DNA of 64,000 bases from contig CAZNPV010000018.1 of NCBI GenBank assembly GCA_964575025.1, positions 1 through 64,000 on the forward strand, read 5' to 3'. The notes beneath the pieces are model-generated. The model saw nothing but the letters and a program-made list of their open reading frames with translations, ran no database searches and was not told where the DNA came from. This DNA is from JABMQB01 sp964575025 (GTDB lineage Bacteria > Bacteroidota > Bacteroidia > Bacteroidales > Prolixibacteraceae). The translations under genes were made by a program, and so were the position numbers. Below, piece after piece: positions 45,629 through 54,903 of this stretch. Position 1 is the stretch's first letter, and every line of letters begins with the position of its first letter.

Positions 45629-47452
45629 ATGAAGATAAAATATTTCATATACACATTGACTGTAATGCTCTTGCTTACAGGCTGTGACGACTTTTTAGAG
45701 CCTGAATCGCTTTCCACATTTGATTCGAAATATATCTTCTCGAATGCTGAAGATGCACGAAAGGCCGTTAACGCAATGTACGTTCATTTCAGTCATGACG
45801 GTTTTCGCTCCCGTTTATCCAACAATATGACCGGAAACACGGATATTGAGCATTCGGGAGGAAGCAGTGACGGAGCACGGTACCAGATATGGCGGCTGAA
45901 TGCCCAGGAGAATAACGGTGACCTGGATTATGTATGGAGCATAGGCTATCAGGCTATACGGGATGCGAATATTGCGATCGAAGGAATCCTGGCCAGTGAA
46001 GCCTTGCAGTCTGAGGATGTAACCCTGTCTAGGGCGATGTATCATCTGTTGGGCGAAGCGTATACCATGCGTGCATACTGGTACAGCATGCTGGTTTTTT
46101 ATTTTGGGGATGTTCCCATATCTACCCAGGCACCGGCCGTGGATATAGAGTTTAACCTTCCAAAAGAAGACCGGAATGTGATTCTGTCCTCTGTAATTCA
46201 GGATTTAATTGATATCGAAGAAAAGATGATGTGGGCCGATGAACTGCAATTCGGCATTGAACAGATCAACAGGGAATATACGTTGGGTATGATTGCCCGC
46301 CTGGCTCTCCAAAGGGGAGGCTGGTATCTGAAACCCGACCTTACCATGGCCCGTGAACCGGACTACCTGGAATACTATGAAATTGCCCGGAAATATACCA
46401 AAAAACTGATGACCCTGAAAGACCGGCCTCTTCCGGAAGATTACAGACAGGTATTCATGAATCAGTGTAAATTCATATCTCCCACAAACAGTGATATGCT
46501 GTTTGAAGTACCTTTTGCCGTGGGCGAAGGCGATGTGGGCTGGAATATAGGAATTAAGGTCGATCCGGGAACCCATCCCTATGGACAGGGATCCAATTAT
46601 ATGTCGATGCCACCTACATATGTCTATTCGTTTGACCGACAGGATAAACGGTTCGAGGTTACCTGTGGTTTTTATGAAATAAACAGCGATTTTGTACAGC
46701 AACTGGTAAGCACCGGCAATATTCGTATCTCACAGGCCAAGTGGAGCCGTCACTACCTGGATAATCCTCCGGGGCCTTCCACAAGCAAGGGTACCGGCAT
46801 CAACTGGCCGATGATGCGGTATGCCGATGTTCTGCTGATGTTCGCTGAGGCTGAAAATGAACTGAACGGTCCTACAGCAGAAGCAAAAAATGCGTTCAGA
46901 AGAGTGCGCCAGCGTGCTTTTAATGAGGAAGACTGGCCGGAAAAAGTAGACCAGTATATCGCAAATATTTCCGGGTCCAAAGAAGATTTCTTTCAGGCCA
47001 TTGTGGATGAACGTGCCTGGGAATTCGGCGGCGAAATGATCCGTAAATATGAACTGATCCGCTGGAACCTTTATTACGAAAAAGTAAAGGAAACGGTCGA
47101 TGGACTCAAACAGATGGCCGACGATGCATTTAACGGCACCGGAACACTCCCGGACTATTTATACACCAAACTGGCTGAGAACGGAGATCTTTTAATATAC
47201 AATATTTTTGATAAGGTTTCTGTGGCTCCGGATGATACCTGGGAACGCCAGGCCTGGCTCATCGATATGTACGATGAAACAAGGGCTGATGGGTATGCCG
47301 AATGGATCACACGCGACTGGGATAATTATATTCACGGTTCCAATATTGGGGTGCCTGAGGGCATTGTCCGCTATATTTTTCCAATACCGACCATTGGGAT
47401 TGATAACAGCAAGGGATTGTTAAAGAACGATGGATATAATTTTGGATTTTAA
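45629..47452 (+). CDS. SusD/RagB-family surface glycan-binding lipoprotein
   Basis: A 607-residue lipoprotein (signal ending LLLTGCDDF) that forms the lid on the SusC barrel and binds glycan. SusD features include the N-terminal FLEPESLSTFDSKYIFSNAE, the TPR-like helical core with LGEAYTMRAYWYSMLVFYFG, WPMMRYADVLLMFAEAENEL and the final RYIFPIPTIGIDN. It is co-transcribed with susC and the next gene. Confidence 0.95.
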   Translation: MKIKYFIYTLTVMLLLTGCDDFLEPESLSTFDSKYIFSNAEDARKAVNAMYVHFSHDGFRSRLSNNMTGNTDIEHSGGSSDGARYQIWRLNAQENNGDLDYVWSIGYQAIRDANIAIEGILASEALQSEDVTLSRAMYHLLGEAYTMRAYWYSMLVFYFGDVPISTQAPAVDIEFNLPKEDRNVILSSVIQDLIDIEEKMMWADELQFGIEQINREYTLGMIARLALQRGGWYLKPDLTMAREPDYLEYYEIARKYTKKLMTLKDRPLPEDYRQVFMNQCKFISPTNSDMLFEVPFAVGEGDVGWNIGIKVDPGTHPYGQGSNYMSMPPTYVYSFDRQDKRFEVTCGFYEINSDFVQQLVSTGNIRISQAKWSRHYLDNPPGPSTSKGTGINWPMMRYADVLLMFAEAENELNGPTAEAKNAFRRVRQRAFNEEDWPEKVDQYIANISGSKEDFFQAIVDERAWEFGGEMIRKYELIRWNLYYEKVKETVDGLKQMADDAFNGTGTLPDYLYTKLAENGDLLIYNIFDKVSVAPDDTWERQAWLIDMYDETRADGYAEWITRDWDNYIHGSNIGVPEGIVRYIFPIPTIGIDNSKGLLKNDGYNFGF

Positions 47453-47485
47453 TTGAGCTGATAATAAATGCTAAAAAATGATACT

Positions 47486-49126
47486 ATGAAATCAGAAAAA
47501 GTAAATAGTAAAGTACTTCTGGCCGTTTGGGCAGCCCTTTTGCTGTTGTTGGCTGCCTGTGAAAAGGACGAAACCTATCCCAGGACCCGTTTGTTTCAAC
47601 CTGTCCTGAATGAAGATCTTTATTCTATTGATAATACCATAGTTGTGAATCTGGGCAAAATGAAGGAAGCTGAAAAATATACCATCGAAGTAAGCCGTGA
47701 TTCATTTCTGACCACTTTGTATTCATTTGAACTTGATACCAACTTTGTGATTATTAATGAAGAGGTGATCGGGGAACCGTTGTTATGGTTTACGGTTTAT
47801 CAGATTCAGGCCACGGCGCATGCCGATGATCCGGGATACGATAGCAAACCATCCTTCCTGGGGAGTGTCAGAACAGCCAAGTTTCCATCCAACATGGGAA
47901 CTCCGACTCCTTTTGATGTACTGGACACACGGGCCCGTGTATTCTGGTCTCCGGCAGGAGCACCCATAACGGGAATCAAAGTATTTGCCGGCACCGACGA
48001 ACGGCTTGCGAATCCATTGGCTGAATATGAACTGACACCTGACGAGCAGGCAACCAATGAAAAAATAGTGGGGAGTCTGAATGCAGCTACCACCTACCAG
48101 ATTGCCATTTATAGCAATGAAACCCTGCGTGGCTGGGAGGTTTATACAACAAGGGAAGCTTTCGTAACCGGAGACAATGTCCTCGACCTGACAGGCATTG
48201 ATTCAACCATTGTGCTGACAGATACCCTGCCTTCCGTTGATGATGGTACCGTGGTTATTCTGGAAGGAGGTAAAACCTATATAGCCGACGGATATGATTT
48301 TGATAAGTCCATTTCATTTGTGGCCGGCTATAGCTTTGTACAGGCATTGCCGGTAATCGATGTGACACAAAACTTCAATATTGCTGAAGATGCCTCTGTG
48401 GAATATGTAACCTTTAAGGATATCAAACTAACAGCTCCCGATGGATTTGACGAACGCTATGTGTTTAATATCGATGTCAGCGGAACCCTGGGGGAGATAA
48501 AATACGAGTCCTGTATAATCCGCAATCTGCGGGGTGTAGTCCGGATGAAAGGTGGTAGTGGAAGCCTTGATAAATATACAATTATCGATTGTGTGATCGA
48601 TAGCATCCGCGATTACGGAATTCTAACGGTTGACAAAACCTCATGGATCTGTAACGATATCTATCTTGAAAACACAACCATTTCCAGGGCCCGTTCGTTC
48701 ATGACCAGCAGGAACAACACCAATTCCCTGATCATTGAAAGTTGTACGATCAGTGAATCCCCTTCGCAGGGAAGACATATCTTCCGCTGGAGACAGGGAG
48801 ATCAGAATGATGTGCTCAATGGCATTACCATAAGCAATACCATCTGGGGGCACGGGTGGTACGAAGGTTCAGGAGACCCCGATTATACCATTGATGGATT
48901 TGACGGGATGGATGAAACAAACTGGACCGTTGTGAATACATACACTACTTCCGATTTTGCCTATGGGGAAGGGAAAAATGAAATCCCGGGAATGCCCCCG
49001 GGATCCTATGCCGGTACGGCTTACGATTTATGGGTAGATCCCGATAACGGTGATTTTAATTTCAAAGATACCGGGTTTGCAGGAAAAGGAAGTTCAGGGG
49101 ACCCGAGATGGAGAATTGGGCTGTAA
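47486..49126 (+). CDS. SusE-position lipoprotein with DUF4957 and DUF5123 domains
   Basis: A lipoprotein of about 546 residues (signal ending LLLAACEKD). Two fibronectin-like segments (about 30-125 and 130-220) lead into a DUF4957 domain (about 235-330) and a DUF5123 beta-helical domain (about 330-545). The latter has parallel-helix wording such as YESCIIRNLRGVVRMKG and CVIDSIRDYGILTVDK. Proteins of this build occupy the SusE/F position in pectin loci and probably bind the polysaccharide at the surface. It is a paralogue of the repeated modules in the protein encoded at 61164-64000. The ATG at 47486 starts the signal peptide; an earlier ATG at 47468 adds six residues. Confidence 0.85.
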   Translation: MKSEKVNSKVLLAVWAALLLLLAACEKDETYPRTRLFQPVLNEDLYSIDNTIVVNLGKMKEAEKYTIEVSRDSFLTTLYSFELDTNFVIINEEVIGEPLLWFTVYQIQATAHADDPGYDSKPSFLGSVRTAKFPSNMGTPTPFDVLDTRARVFWSPAGAPITGIKVFAGTDERLANPLAEYELTPDEQATNEKIVGSLNAATTYQIAIYSNETLRGWEVYTTREAFVTGDNVLDLTGIDSTIVLTDTLPSVDDGTVVILEGGKTYIADGYDFDKSISFVAGYSFVQALPVIDVTQNFNIAEDASVEYVTFKDIKLTAPDGFDERYVFNIDVSGTLGEIKYESCIIRNLRGVVRMKGGSGSLDKYTIIDCVIDSIRDYGILTVDKTSWICNDIYLENTTISRARSFMTSRNNTNSLIIESCTISESPSQGRHIFRWRQGDQNDVLNGITISNTIWGHGWYEGSGDPDYTIDGFDGMDETNWTVVNTYTTSDFAYGEGKNEIPGMPPGSYAGTAYDLWVDPDNGDFNFKDTGFAGKGSSGDPRWRIGL

Positions 49127-49208
49127 AGTCCGGGTAGGTGAAACCAATGAACGAATTTTTGTTGAACAATCCGGTTAATAATAGCGTGGTTTAGTTACAG
49201 GATAAGTG

Positions 49209-49240
49209 AACTCCGGGATAATAATGCATATCCCGGAGTT
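49209..49240. terminator. Hairpin between the Sus genes and the enzyme genes
   Basis: A perfect 12-bp inverted repeat (AACTCCGGGATA and its complement) with an 8-base loop, 82 bp after the stop of the SusE-position gene. No long T-run follows. It may be a partial terminator or an mRNA-stabilising structure that gives the Sus genes higher expression than the enzymes. Confidence 0.55.
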
Positions 49241-49396
49241 TGTATCCTGGCAATCCATGGTTTCACGAGGGAGAAAAATAAAAAAGGGCTTGCCCGGGAG
49301 GTAAGCCAAAAGAAAAAGATTTTTATGCTCCTTGCGGATATGACAGACAATGTCATACAGGCTGTTGTTCCCATTGTTAATAAGAACCATTTAACT

Positions 49397-50785
49397 ATGA
49401 AGATTTTTGTATTTAGTGTGTGTACGGTTTTACTCCTCCCTGTGAAATGCCAGGTACCGGCATTTCCGGGGGCTGAGGGAGGAGGCATGTATACTACCGG
49501 AGGGCGGGGAGGAAAGGTTCTGTTTGTGGAGAACCTGAATAACAAAGGTGACGGAAGCCTGAGAGAAGCGATTGAAGAGGAAGGCCCGCGTATTATCCTT
49601 TTTAATGTATCCGGAACCATCCCTCTGGAAAAACCCATTTATATAAAAAACGGGGATGTTACCCTTGCCGGACAAACGGCTCCGGGGGAGGGCATATGCC
49701 TGAAAAATTATGGCATCCAAATCGAGGCCGACAATGTGATTATCCGGTATATACGGGTCAGGCCGGGAGATCTGACCGGTGAAGAAAACGATGCCATCTC
49801 AGGAATCCGGAATAAAAATATCCTGATTGACCATTGCAGCTTCAGCTGGGCTAACGATGAAGTTGCTTCCTTTTATGATAATGAAAATTTTACCCTGCAA
49901 TGGTGTATTATCAGTGAAAGCCTCTATAAATCAAGCCATCATAAGGGAGAACATGGCTATGGAGGGATCTGGGGAGGAACCCATGCTTCTTTCCATCACA
50001 ACCTGATTTCTGACCATTCAAGCAGGAATCCACGCTTTTGTGGTTCCCGGTACTCAGGAAATCCCGACAGGGAAATAACCGATTTCAGGAACAATGTGAT
50101 CTATAACTGGGGGCACAACAGCATCTATGGGGGCGAAGAAGGGTATTACAATATTGTCAACAACTATTTCAAACCAGGACCAGCCACAGATGAGGATGTC
50201 AGGGAAAGGATCCTGAACCTGACGCAGGCTTTTTATAATCCTTCTATAAATCCGGATACGCTTGGTGCCGGATGGTTTTATATTGCAGGCAATGTACTCG
50301 AAGGAAATGCTGAGGTTACGGAAAATAACTGGGGCAAAGGAATCCAGGGTAAAGGAGTGGATGAAAGAACAAAAAAACTTTCAAGACTGGACGCTCCGGT
50401 ACCTTTTAAAAAAGTTTTCACCGATAAGGCTGAAAAAGCATACGAAAAGGTATTGCAAGAGGCGGGTGCCAGTTTAATCCGCGATAAAACAGACCGGAGG
50501 ATTATTCAGGAAGTACGCTCCGGTTCAGAAAAATACGGAAAGTCATTCCGTGGAGGAGGAAACGGGATTATTGATACCCCCGGAGATGTGGGCGGATGGC
50601 CCGAACTTAAATCACTGAAATCCCCCCTTGATACGGATAAGGATGGATTGCCCGATTGCTGGGAAAAAAAGCATAACCTGGATCCTTCCGATAAAAAAGA
50701 TGGAAACAAAAGATCGATCAACCCGGATTATACCAATATTGAAGTGTACATTAATTCGCTTGTTGAAAGAACAGGTAAGGGATAA
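49397..50785 (+). CDS. PL1-family pectate lyase
   Basis: A protein of about 462 residues predicted to cleave de-esterified homogalacturonan by beta-elimination. A signal peptide (MKIFVFSVCTVLLLPVKC) is followed by FPGAEGGGMYTTGGRGG, the start of the right-handed beta-helix. Calcium and catalytic sites are suggested by DHCSFSWANDEVASFY and the conserved Arg210 in SSRNPRF. The C-terminus has an aspartate-rich, calcium-binding-like stretch (DTDKDGLPDCWEKKHNLDPS). The start at 49397 is used because the frame upstream to 49325 has no signal character. It is closely similar in layout to the lyase half of the CE8-PL1 fusion downstream. Confidence 0.92.
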   Translation: MKIFVFSVCTVLLLPVKCQVPAFPGAEGGGMYTTGGRGGKVLFVENLNNKGDGSLREAIEEEGPRIILFNVSGTIPLEKPIYIKNGDVTLAGQTAPGEGICLKNYGIQIEADNVIIRYIRVRPGDLTGEENDAISGIRNKNILIDHCSFSWANDEVASFYDNENFTLQWCIISESLYKSSHHKGEHGYGGIWGGTHASFHHNLISDHSSRNPRFCGSRYSGNPDREITDFRNNVIYNWGHNSIYGGEEGYYNIVNNYFKPGPATDEDVRERILNLTQAFYNPSINPDTLGAGWFYIAGNVLEGNAEVTENNWGKGIQGKGVDERTKKLSRLDAPVPFKKVFTDKAEKAYEKVLQEAGASLIRDKTDRRIIQEVRSGSEKYGKSFRGGGNGIIDTPGDVGGWPELKSLKSPLDTDKDGLPDCWEKKHNLDPSDKKDGNKRSINPDYTNIEVYINSLVERTGKG

Positions 50786-50791
50786 AAACGG

Positions 50792-52420
50792 ATGAGAATG
50801 AACATAAAATTAACCACGACGATCGCTTTCATTTTGTTGATTCCGCAACTGGTGGTGTGTCAAAAGAGCATGACAGGTTCGTGGATTGCGGATAAGGGCG
50901 ATGGAACCTATAGGAATCCGATATTGCATGCCGATTATTCCGATCCCGATGTGGTACGGGTCGGTGATGATTATTATATGACGGCTTCCTCCTTCAATTG
51001 TGTTCCGGGGTTGCCGGTTTTGCATTCGAAAGATTTGGTTAACTGGGAACTGACAGGGTATGCCCTGGATCAGCTTATGCCGGCTGATGTTTTTGATACT
51101 CCTCAGCATGGAAACGGAGTGTGGGCTCCCTGTATCCGCTATCATGACCATGAATTTTATATTTATTACCCTGATCCGGATTATGGGATTTACCTCACCA
51201 AAGCCACGAATCCGGAAGGTCCGTGGTCTGAACCTGTTTTGGTGAAAGGAGGAAAAGGATTGATTGATCCTTCGCCTTTATGGGATGACGATGGAAAGGT
51301 GTACCTGGCATTTTCTTTTGCAGGAAGCCGTGCCGGACTGAAAAGTGTTTTGATTGTTGCTGAAATGAATACTGAAGGAACCCACGTCACCGGCGGGGAA
51401 AGAATGGTCTTCGACGGACATGAAAACCATCCGACTGTGGAAGGACCTAAATTCTACAAACGAAACGGCTATTATTATATTTTTGCACCGGCAGGAGGGG
51501 TTACCCATGGATGGCAACTGGTGTTGCGTTCACGACATATATATGGTCCTTACGAAGAAAAAGTGGTTATGGCTCAGGGGGAAACAGACATTAACGGTCC
51601 GCATCAGGGAGCATGGATTACTGCTTCTGACAACGAAGACTGGTTTATTCATTTTCAGGATAAGGAAGCCTACGGGCGGATTGTTCACCTGCAACCGATG
51701 AGCTGGATAAATGACTGGCCGGTGATAGGTGAGGATACAGATGGCGATGGAACAGGCCAACCGGTATGGGTGTGGAAAAAACCAAAAGTGGGAAAAACCT
51801 GGCCGGTAGTGGCTCCTCCGGAAGACGATGAATTTAACGGAAATACCCTGGGAATCCAATGGCAATGGCACGCCAACCCCTCTTTTAAGTGGGGATTTCC
51901 CTCGGGAAACCTGGGCTTTTACCGGCTGAATTGTATGCCCCGGCCCGAAGGATCCACAAACCTCTGGACCGTACCCAATCTGCTCCTTCAGAAATTTCCT
52001 TCCGAAGAATTTACGGCAACAGCAAAAATCCATTTTGATGCACGGACTCCTGACGAACAAATAGGATTATTGGTGATGGGGGAAGATTACCAGTATATTT
52101 CACTCAAATACATTGACAATAAATATTATCTAAGCGTGGGAGGGTGTGAAGATGCCCCAAACAACGGAAAAGAAAAAGTGTTGTTTTCAGAAGAATTCAG
52201 GGGAAAAGATATTTATTTCAGGGTCAAAGTTCAGAAAGGCGCTTTGTGCCGTTTCAGTTACAGTGCTGACGGAGTTACCTATAAACAAGCCGGCTCCCTT
52301 TTCAAGGCAAAACCTGGAAAGTGGATCGGAGCGAAAATAGGTTTTTTTGCCCTGCGGGAAGAGCGAACCAACGATGCAGGAACTGTTGATATTGACTGGT
52401 TCAGGATAAATGATTATTAA
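50792..52420 (+). CDS. GH43-family glycosidase with C-terminal beta-sandwich
   Basis: A 542-residue exported GH43 enzyme. The five-bladed catalytic domain (about 30-330) has the nucleophile-side Asp51 in DYSDPDVV, Asp159 in GLIDPSPL and the acid Glu217 in HPTVEGPKF. A C-terminal beta-sandwich (about 345-540, ending TVDIDWFRINDY) is the usual GH43 accessory domain. GH43 members release L-arabinose or D-xylose (some galactose); in a pectin locus, removal of arabinan or xylogalacturonan side chains is the likely job. It starts 6 bp after the pectate lyase stop, in one operon. Confidence 0.9.
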   Translation: MRMNIKLTTTIAFILLIPQLVVCQKSMTGSWIADKGDGTYRNPILHADYSDPDVVRVGDDYYMTASSFNCVPGLPVLHSKDLVNWELTGYALDQLMPADVFDTPQHGNGVWAPCIRYHDHEFYIYYPDPDYGIYLTKATNPEGPWSEPVLVKGGKGLIDPSPLWDDDGKVYLAFSFAGSRAGLKSVLIVAEMNTEGTHVTGGERMVFDGHENHPTVEGPKFYKRNGYYYIFAPAGGVTHGWQLVLRSRHIYGPYEEKVVMAQGETDINGPHQGAWITASDNEDWFIHFQDKEAYGRIVHLQPMSWINDWPVIGEDTDGDGTGQPVWVWKKPKVGKTWPVVAPPEDDEFNGNTLGIQWQWHANPSFKWGFPSGNLGFYRLNCMPRPEGSTNLWTVPNLLLQKFPSEEFTATAKIHFDARTPDEQIGLLVMGEDYQYISLKYIDNKYYLSVGGCEDAPNNGKEKVLFSEEFRGKDIYFRVKVQKGALCRFSYSADGVTYKQAGSLFKAKPGKWIGAKIGFFALREERTNDAGTVDIDWFRINDY

Positions 52421-52444
52421 CGCATTCAAATATAGAAAAATAGC

Positions 52445-54133
52445 ATGAAACAAAGACCAATCCTTTGTCTGGCCGGGCTGTTCGCTTTGATCTTTAGCGG
52501 GTGTGGTCAGGCCGTTACCGGAGAGAGCTCTTCGGGGAAATCCCTGTATGAAAATGTAGAATTTGAGATGCCACAAGTTCAGGAACCGGTCATTCCGGAT
52601 TATGAAGTAAACATTGAGAATTTTGGTGCTGTGCAAGGGGGCCAGCTTCTGAATACCCAGGCATTTGCAGATGCCATTGACGAGGTTACTGCCAAAGGGG
52701 GTGGAAAAGTGATTATTCCTTCCGGGATCTGGTTAACAGGGCCGATCATCCTGAAGAGCAACCTGGAGTTGTACACCGAGCCCGGAGCCCTGGTTCTCTT
52801 TTCACCGGATAAGAGTTTATATCCCTTGATAAAAACCAGTTTTGAAGGATTGGATACCTGGCGGTGTATATCTCCGTTGTATGGGAAAGATCTTGAAAAC
52901 GTAGCCTTTACAGGAAGCGGAGTATGGGACGGTTCCGGGGATGCCTGGCGGCATGTTAAAAAAAGCAAGCTAACCGAAAGGCAGTGGAAAGAACGGGTGG
53001 CCTCAGGGGGTGTGGTGAATGAGAAAGGAAACGAATGGTATCCGTCGGAACAGTTCAAAAAAGCAGCGGAAAGTGCCGATATGAATGTCCCTTCCCATAT
53101 GAAAACCAGAGAGGAGTTCGAGGCCATCCATGACTTTCTGCGCCCGGTAATGGTAAGCATCCAGAACAGCAAACGAGTGCTTCTGGACGGCCCCACATTT
53201 CAGAATTCTCCGGCATGGTGCATTCATCCGTTGATAGTCGAAGATCTTATCGTAAGGAATATCACCGTACGAAATCCCTGGTATTCACAAAATGGTGATG
53301 GCATAGACATCGAATCCTGCAGGAATGTCCTGGTGCTGAATTCCGACTTTGACGTGGGCGATGATGCGATCTGCATAAAATCCGGTAAAGATAGATACGG
53401 GAGACTTCGGGGTATCCCCACTGAAAATGTAGTGATTAAGAATAATATTGTCTATCATGGCCATGGCGGCGTTACAGTGGGCAGCGAAATGTCGGGCGGG
53501 GTGAAAAATATTCATGTGTCAAATTGTACCTTCATGGGAACCGATGTCGGATTGCGTTTTAAAAGCAACAGGGGACGCGGTGGCATTGTGGAAAAAATAT
53601 ATATCTCAAATGTACGCATGACCGATATTCCTACCATAGCAATCTCTTTCAATCTTTATTATGGCGGACAATCGGTTTCGGAACGCCTGGCTGATGGAGA
53701 CGGAAATATTTCCTCCCTCAAAGAACCGGTAACCGAAGAAACCCCTCAGTTTAAAGATATATTTATCCGGAATATTACCGTAAAAGGAGCTTACCAGGCC
53801 GTGTTGCTTCAGGGATTGCCTGAAATGAACCTAGAAAATGTTAATCTGAGGGATATGATTATTGATGCCGAAAACGGCTTTTCGGTTTTCGATGCCAGTG
53901 GAATTACCCTGCAGAATGTAAAACTGAAAACGAAAAGCAAAAAAGCAATGGAAATCTATAACAGCAAAGATGTGGAGGTTCAAGACCTGGAGTATTCCTT
54001 TGAAACACAGGATGCAATAACTGTAAACGGTGCAGAGTGCCAGAACATTAAACTGGTTTCTCCTCCAAACAGTAATTTACAGGATTTTACTGAAATCGGA
54101 AGGGAAGTGCCGGAACATGAAATAATATTTTAG
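52445..54133 (+). CDS. GH28-family polygalacturonase-type lipoprotein
   Basis: A 562-residue lipoprotein (signal ending LIFSGCGQ) of glycoside hydrolase family 28. The beta-helix carries all catalytic motifs: NGDGID (Asp285), VGDDAIC (Asp306, Asp307), GHGG (His340) and RFKSNRGRGG. An N-terminal extension typical of exo-acting members starts VNIENFGAVQ. It should hydrolyse galacturonic acid linkages of homogalacturonan or rhamnogalacturonan, probably from chain ends. It begins 24 bp after the GH43 gene. Confidence 0.94.
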   Translation: MKQRPILCLAGLFALIFSGCGQAVTGESSSGKSLYENVEFEMPQVQEPVIPDYEVNIENFGAVQGGQLLNTQAFADAIDEVTAKGGGKVIIPSGIWLTGPIILKSNLELYTEPGALVLFSPDKSLYPLIKTSFEGLDTWRCISPLYGKDLENVAFTGSGVWDGSGDAWRHVKKSKLTERQWKERVASGGVVNEKGNEWYPSEQFKKAAESADMNVPSHMKTREEFEAIHDFLRPVMVSIQNSKRVLLDGPTFQNSPAWCIHPLIVEDLIVRNITVRNPWYSQNGDGIDIESCRNVLVLNSDFDVGDDAICIKSGKDRYGRLRGIPTENVVIKNNIVYHGHGGVTVGSEMSGGVKNIHVSNCTFMGTDVGLRFKSNRGRGGIVEKIYISNVRMTDIPTIAISFNLYYGGQSVSERLADGDGNISSLKEPVTEETPQFKDIFIRNITVKGAYQAVLLQGLPEMNLENVNLRDMIIDAENGFSVFDASGITLQNVKLKTKSKKAMEIYNSKDVEVQDLEYSFETQDAITVNGAECQNIKLVSPPNSNLQDFTEIGREVPEHEIIF

Positions 54134-54139
54134 CACTTC

Positions 54140-54889
54140 ATGAGAAAAAGCATTTTTATCTTCTTGTTTTCAGGCTTTCTTTACGTAGCCTGTCAGCCGG
54201 AAGAAGCATCCTTCACTCTCTTTACCATTGGCGATTCAACCATGGCGAACAAAAAAGCTGCAGTTTATCCTGAAACCGGTTGGTGTCAGGTTCTTGAAGA
54301 CTATCTGGACCCGTCTGTAAGGGTAAAAAACCATGCGGTGAACGGAAGAAGTACCAAAAGTTTTCTGGAGGAAGGAAGATGGAACCGTGTGCTGGATAGT
54401 CTGAAGGCAGGAGACCGGGTGTTCATTCAATTTGGGCATAACGACCAGAAGGAATATGACACAACCCGGTTCACCACTCCTTTTGGCTCATATACAGCCA
54501 ATCTGAAACGATTTATTGAAGAGTCGGAAGAAAAAGGAGCCATGCCGGTGCTTTTTACGTCCATTGTCCGGCGAAAATTTGAAGATCACGGTAGGTTGAT
54601 CGATACACACGGGGATTATCCGGTAGCAGTAAGGAAGATTGCAGAAGAAATGAACGTTCCGCTGGTTGATTTGCAGAAACTTACAGAAGAGTGGATTGGT
54701 TCCCTGGGGGACGAGGCATCCCGGAGCATGTATGTATGGACAGAACCTGATCAACAGTACCCGGAAGGGCGACAAGACGATACCCACCTGTCAGAAACCG
54801 GCGCCAGGGAGGTGGCCCGCATGGCTTTGAAGGAATGTGTGTCTCAAAAATTGATCCCTTCCCGGAAAATAAGAGTGAATAATAAATAA
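54140..54889 (+). CDS. CE12-type rhamnogalacturonan acetylesterase
   Basis: A 249-residue SGNH esterase, probably a lipoprotein (signal ending LYVACQ). Block I is FTIGDSTMANK with nucleophile Ser33, then NGRSTKSFLEEGRW, FGHNDQK (Asn block) and DDTHLSETGA with Asp213 and His216. This pattern is that of rhamnogalacturonan acetylesterases, which remove acetyl groups from galacturonate in rhamnogalacturonan I. It follows the GH28 gene by 6 bp. Confidence 0.92.
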   Translation: MRKSIFIFLFSGFLYVACQPEEASFTLFTIGDSTMANKKAAVYPETGWCQVLEDYLDPSVRVKNHAVNGRSTKSFLEEGRWNRVLDSLKAGDRVFIQFGHNDQKEYDTTRFTTPFGSYTANLKRFIEESEEKGAMPVLFTSIVRRKFEDHGRLIDTHGDYPVAVRKIAEEMNVPLVDLQKLTEEWIGSLGDEASRSMYVWTEPDQQYPEGRQDDTHLSETGAREVARMALKECVSQKLIPSRKIRVNNK

Positions 54890-54903
54890 ATAACAGATTA
54901 AGT

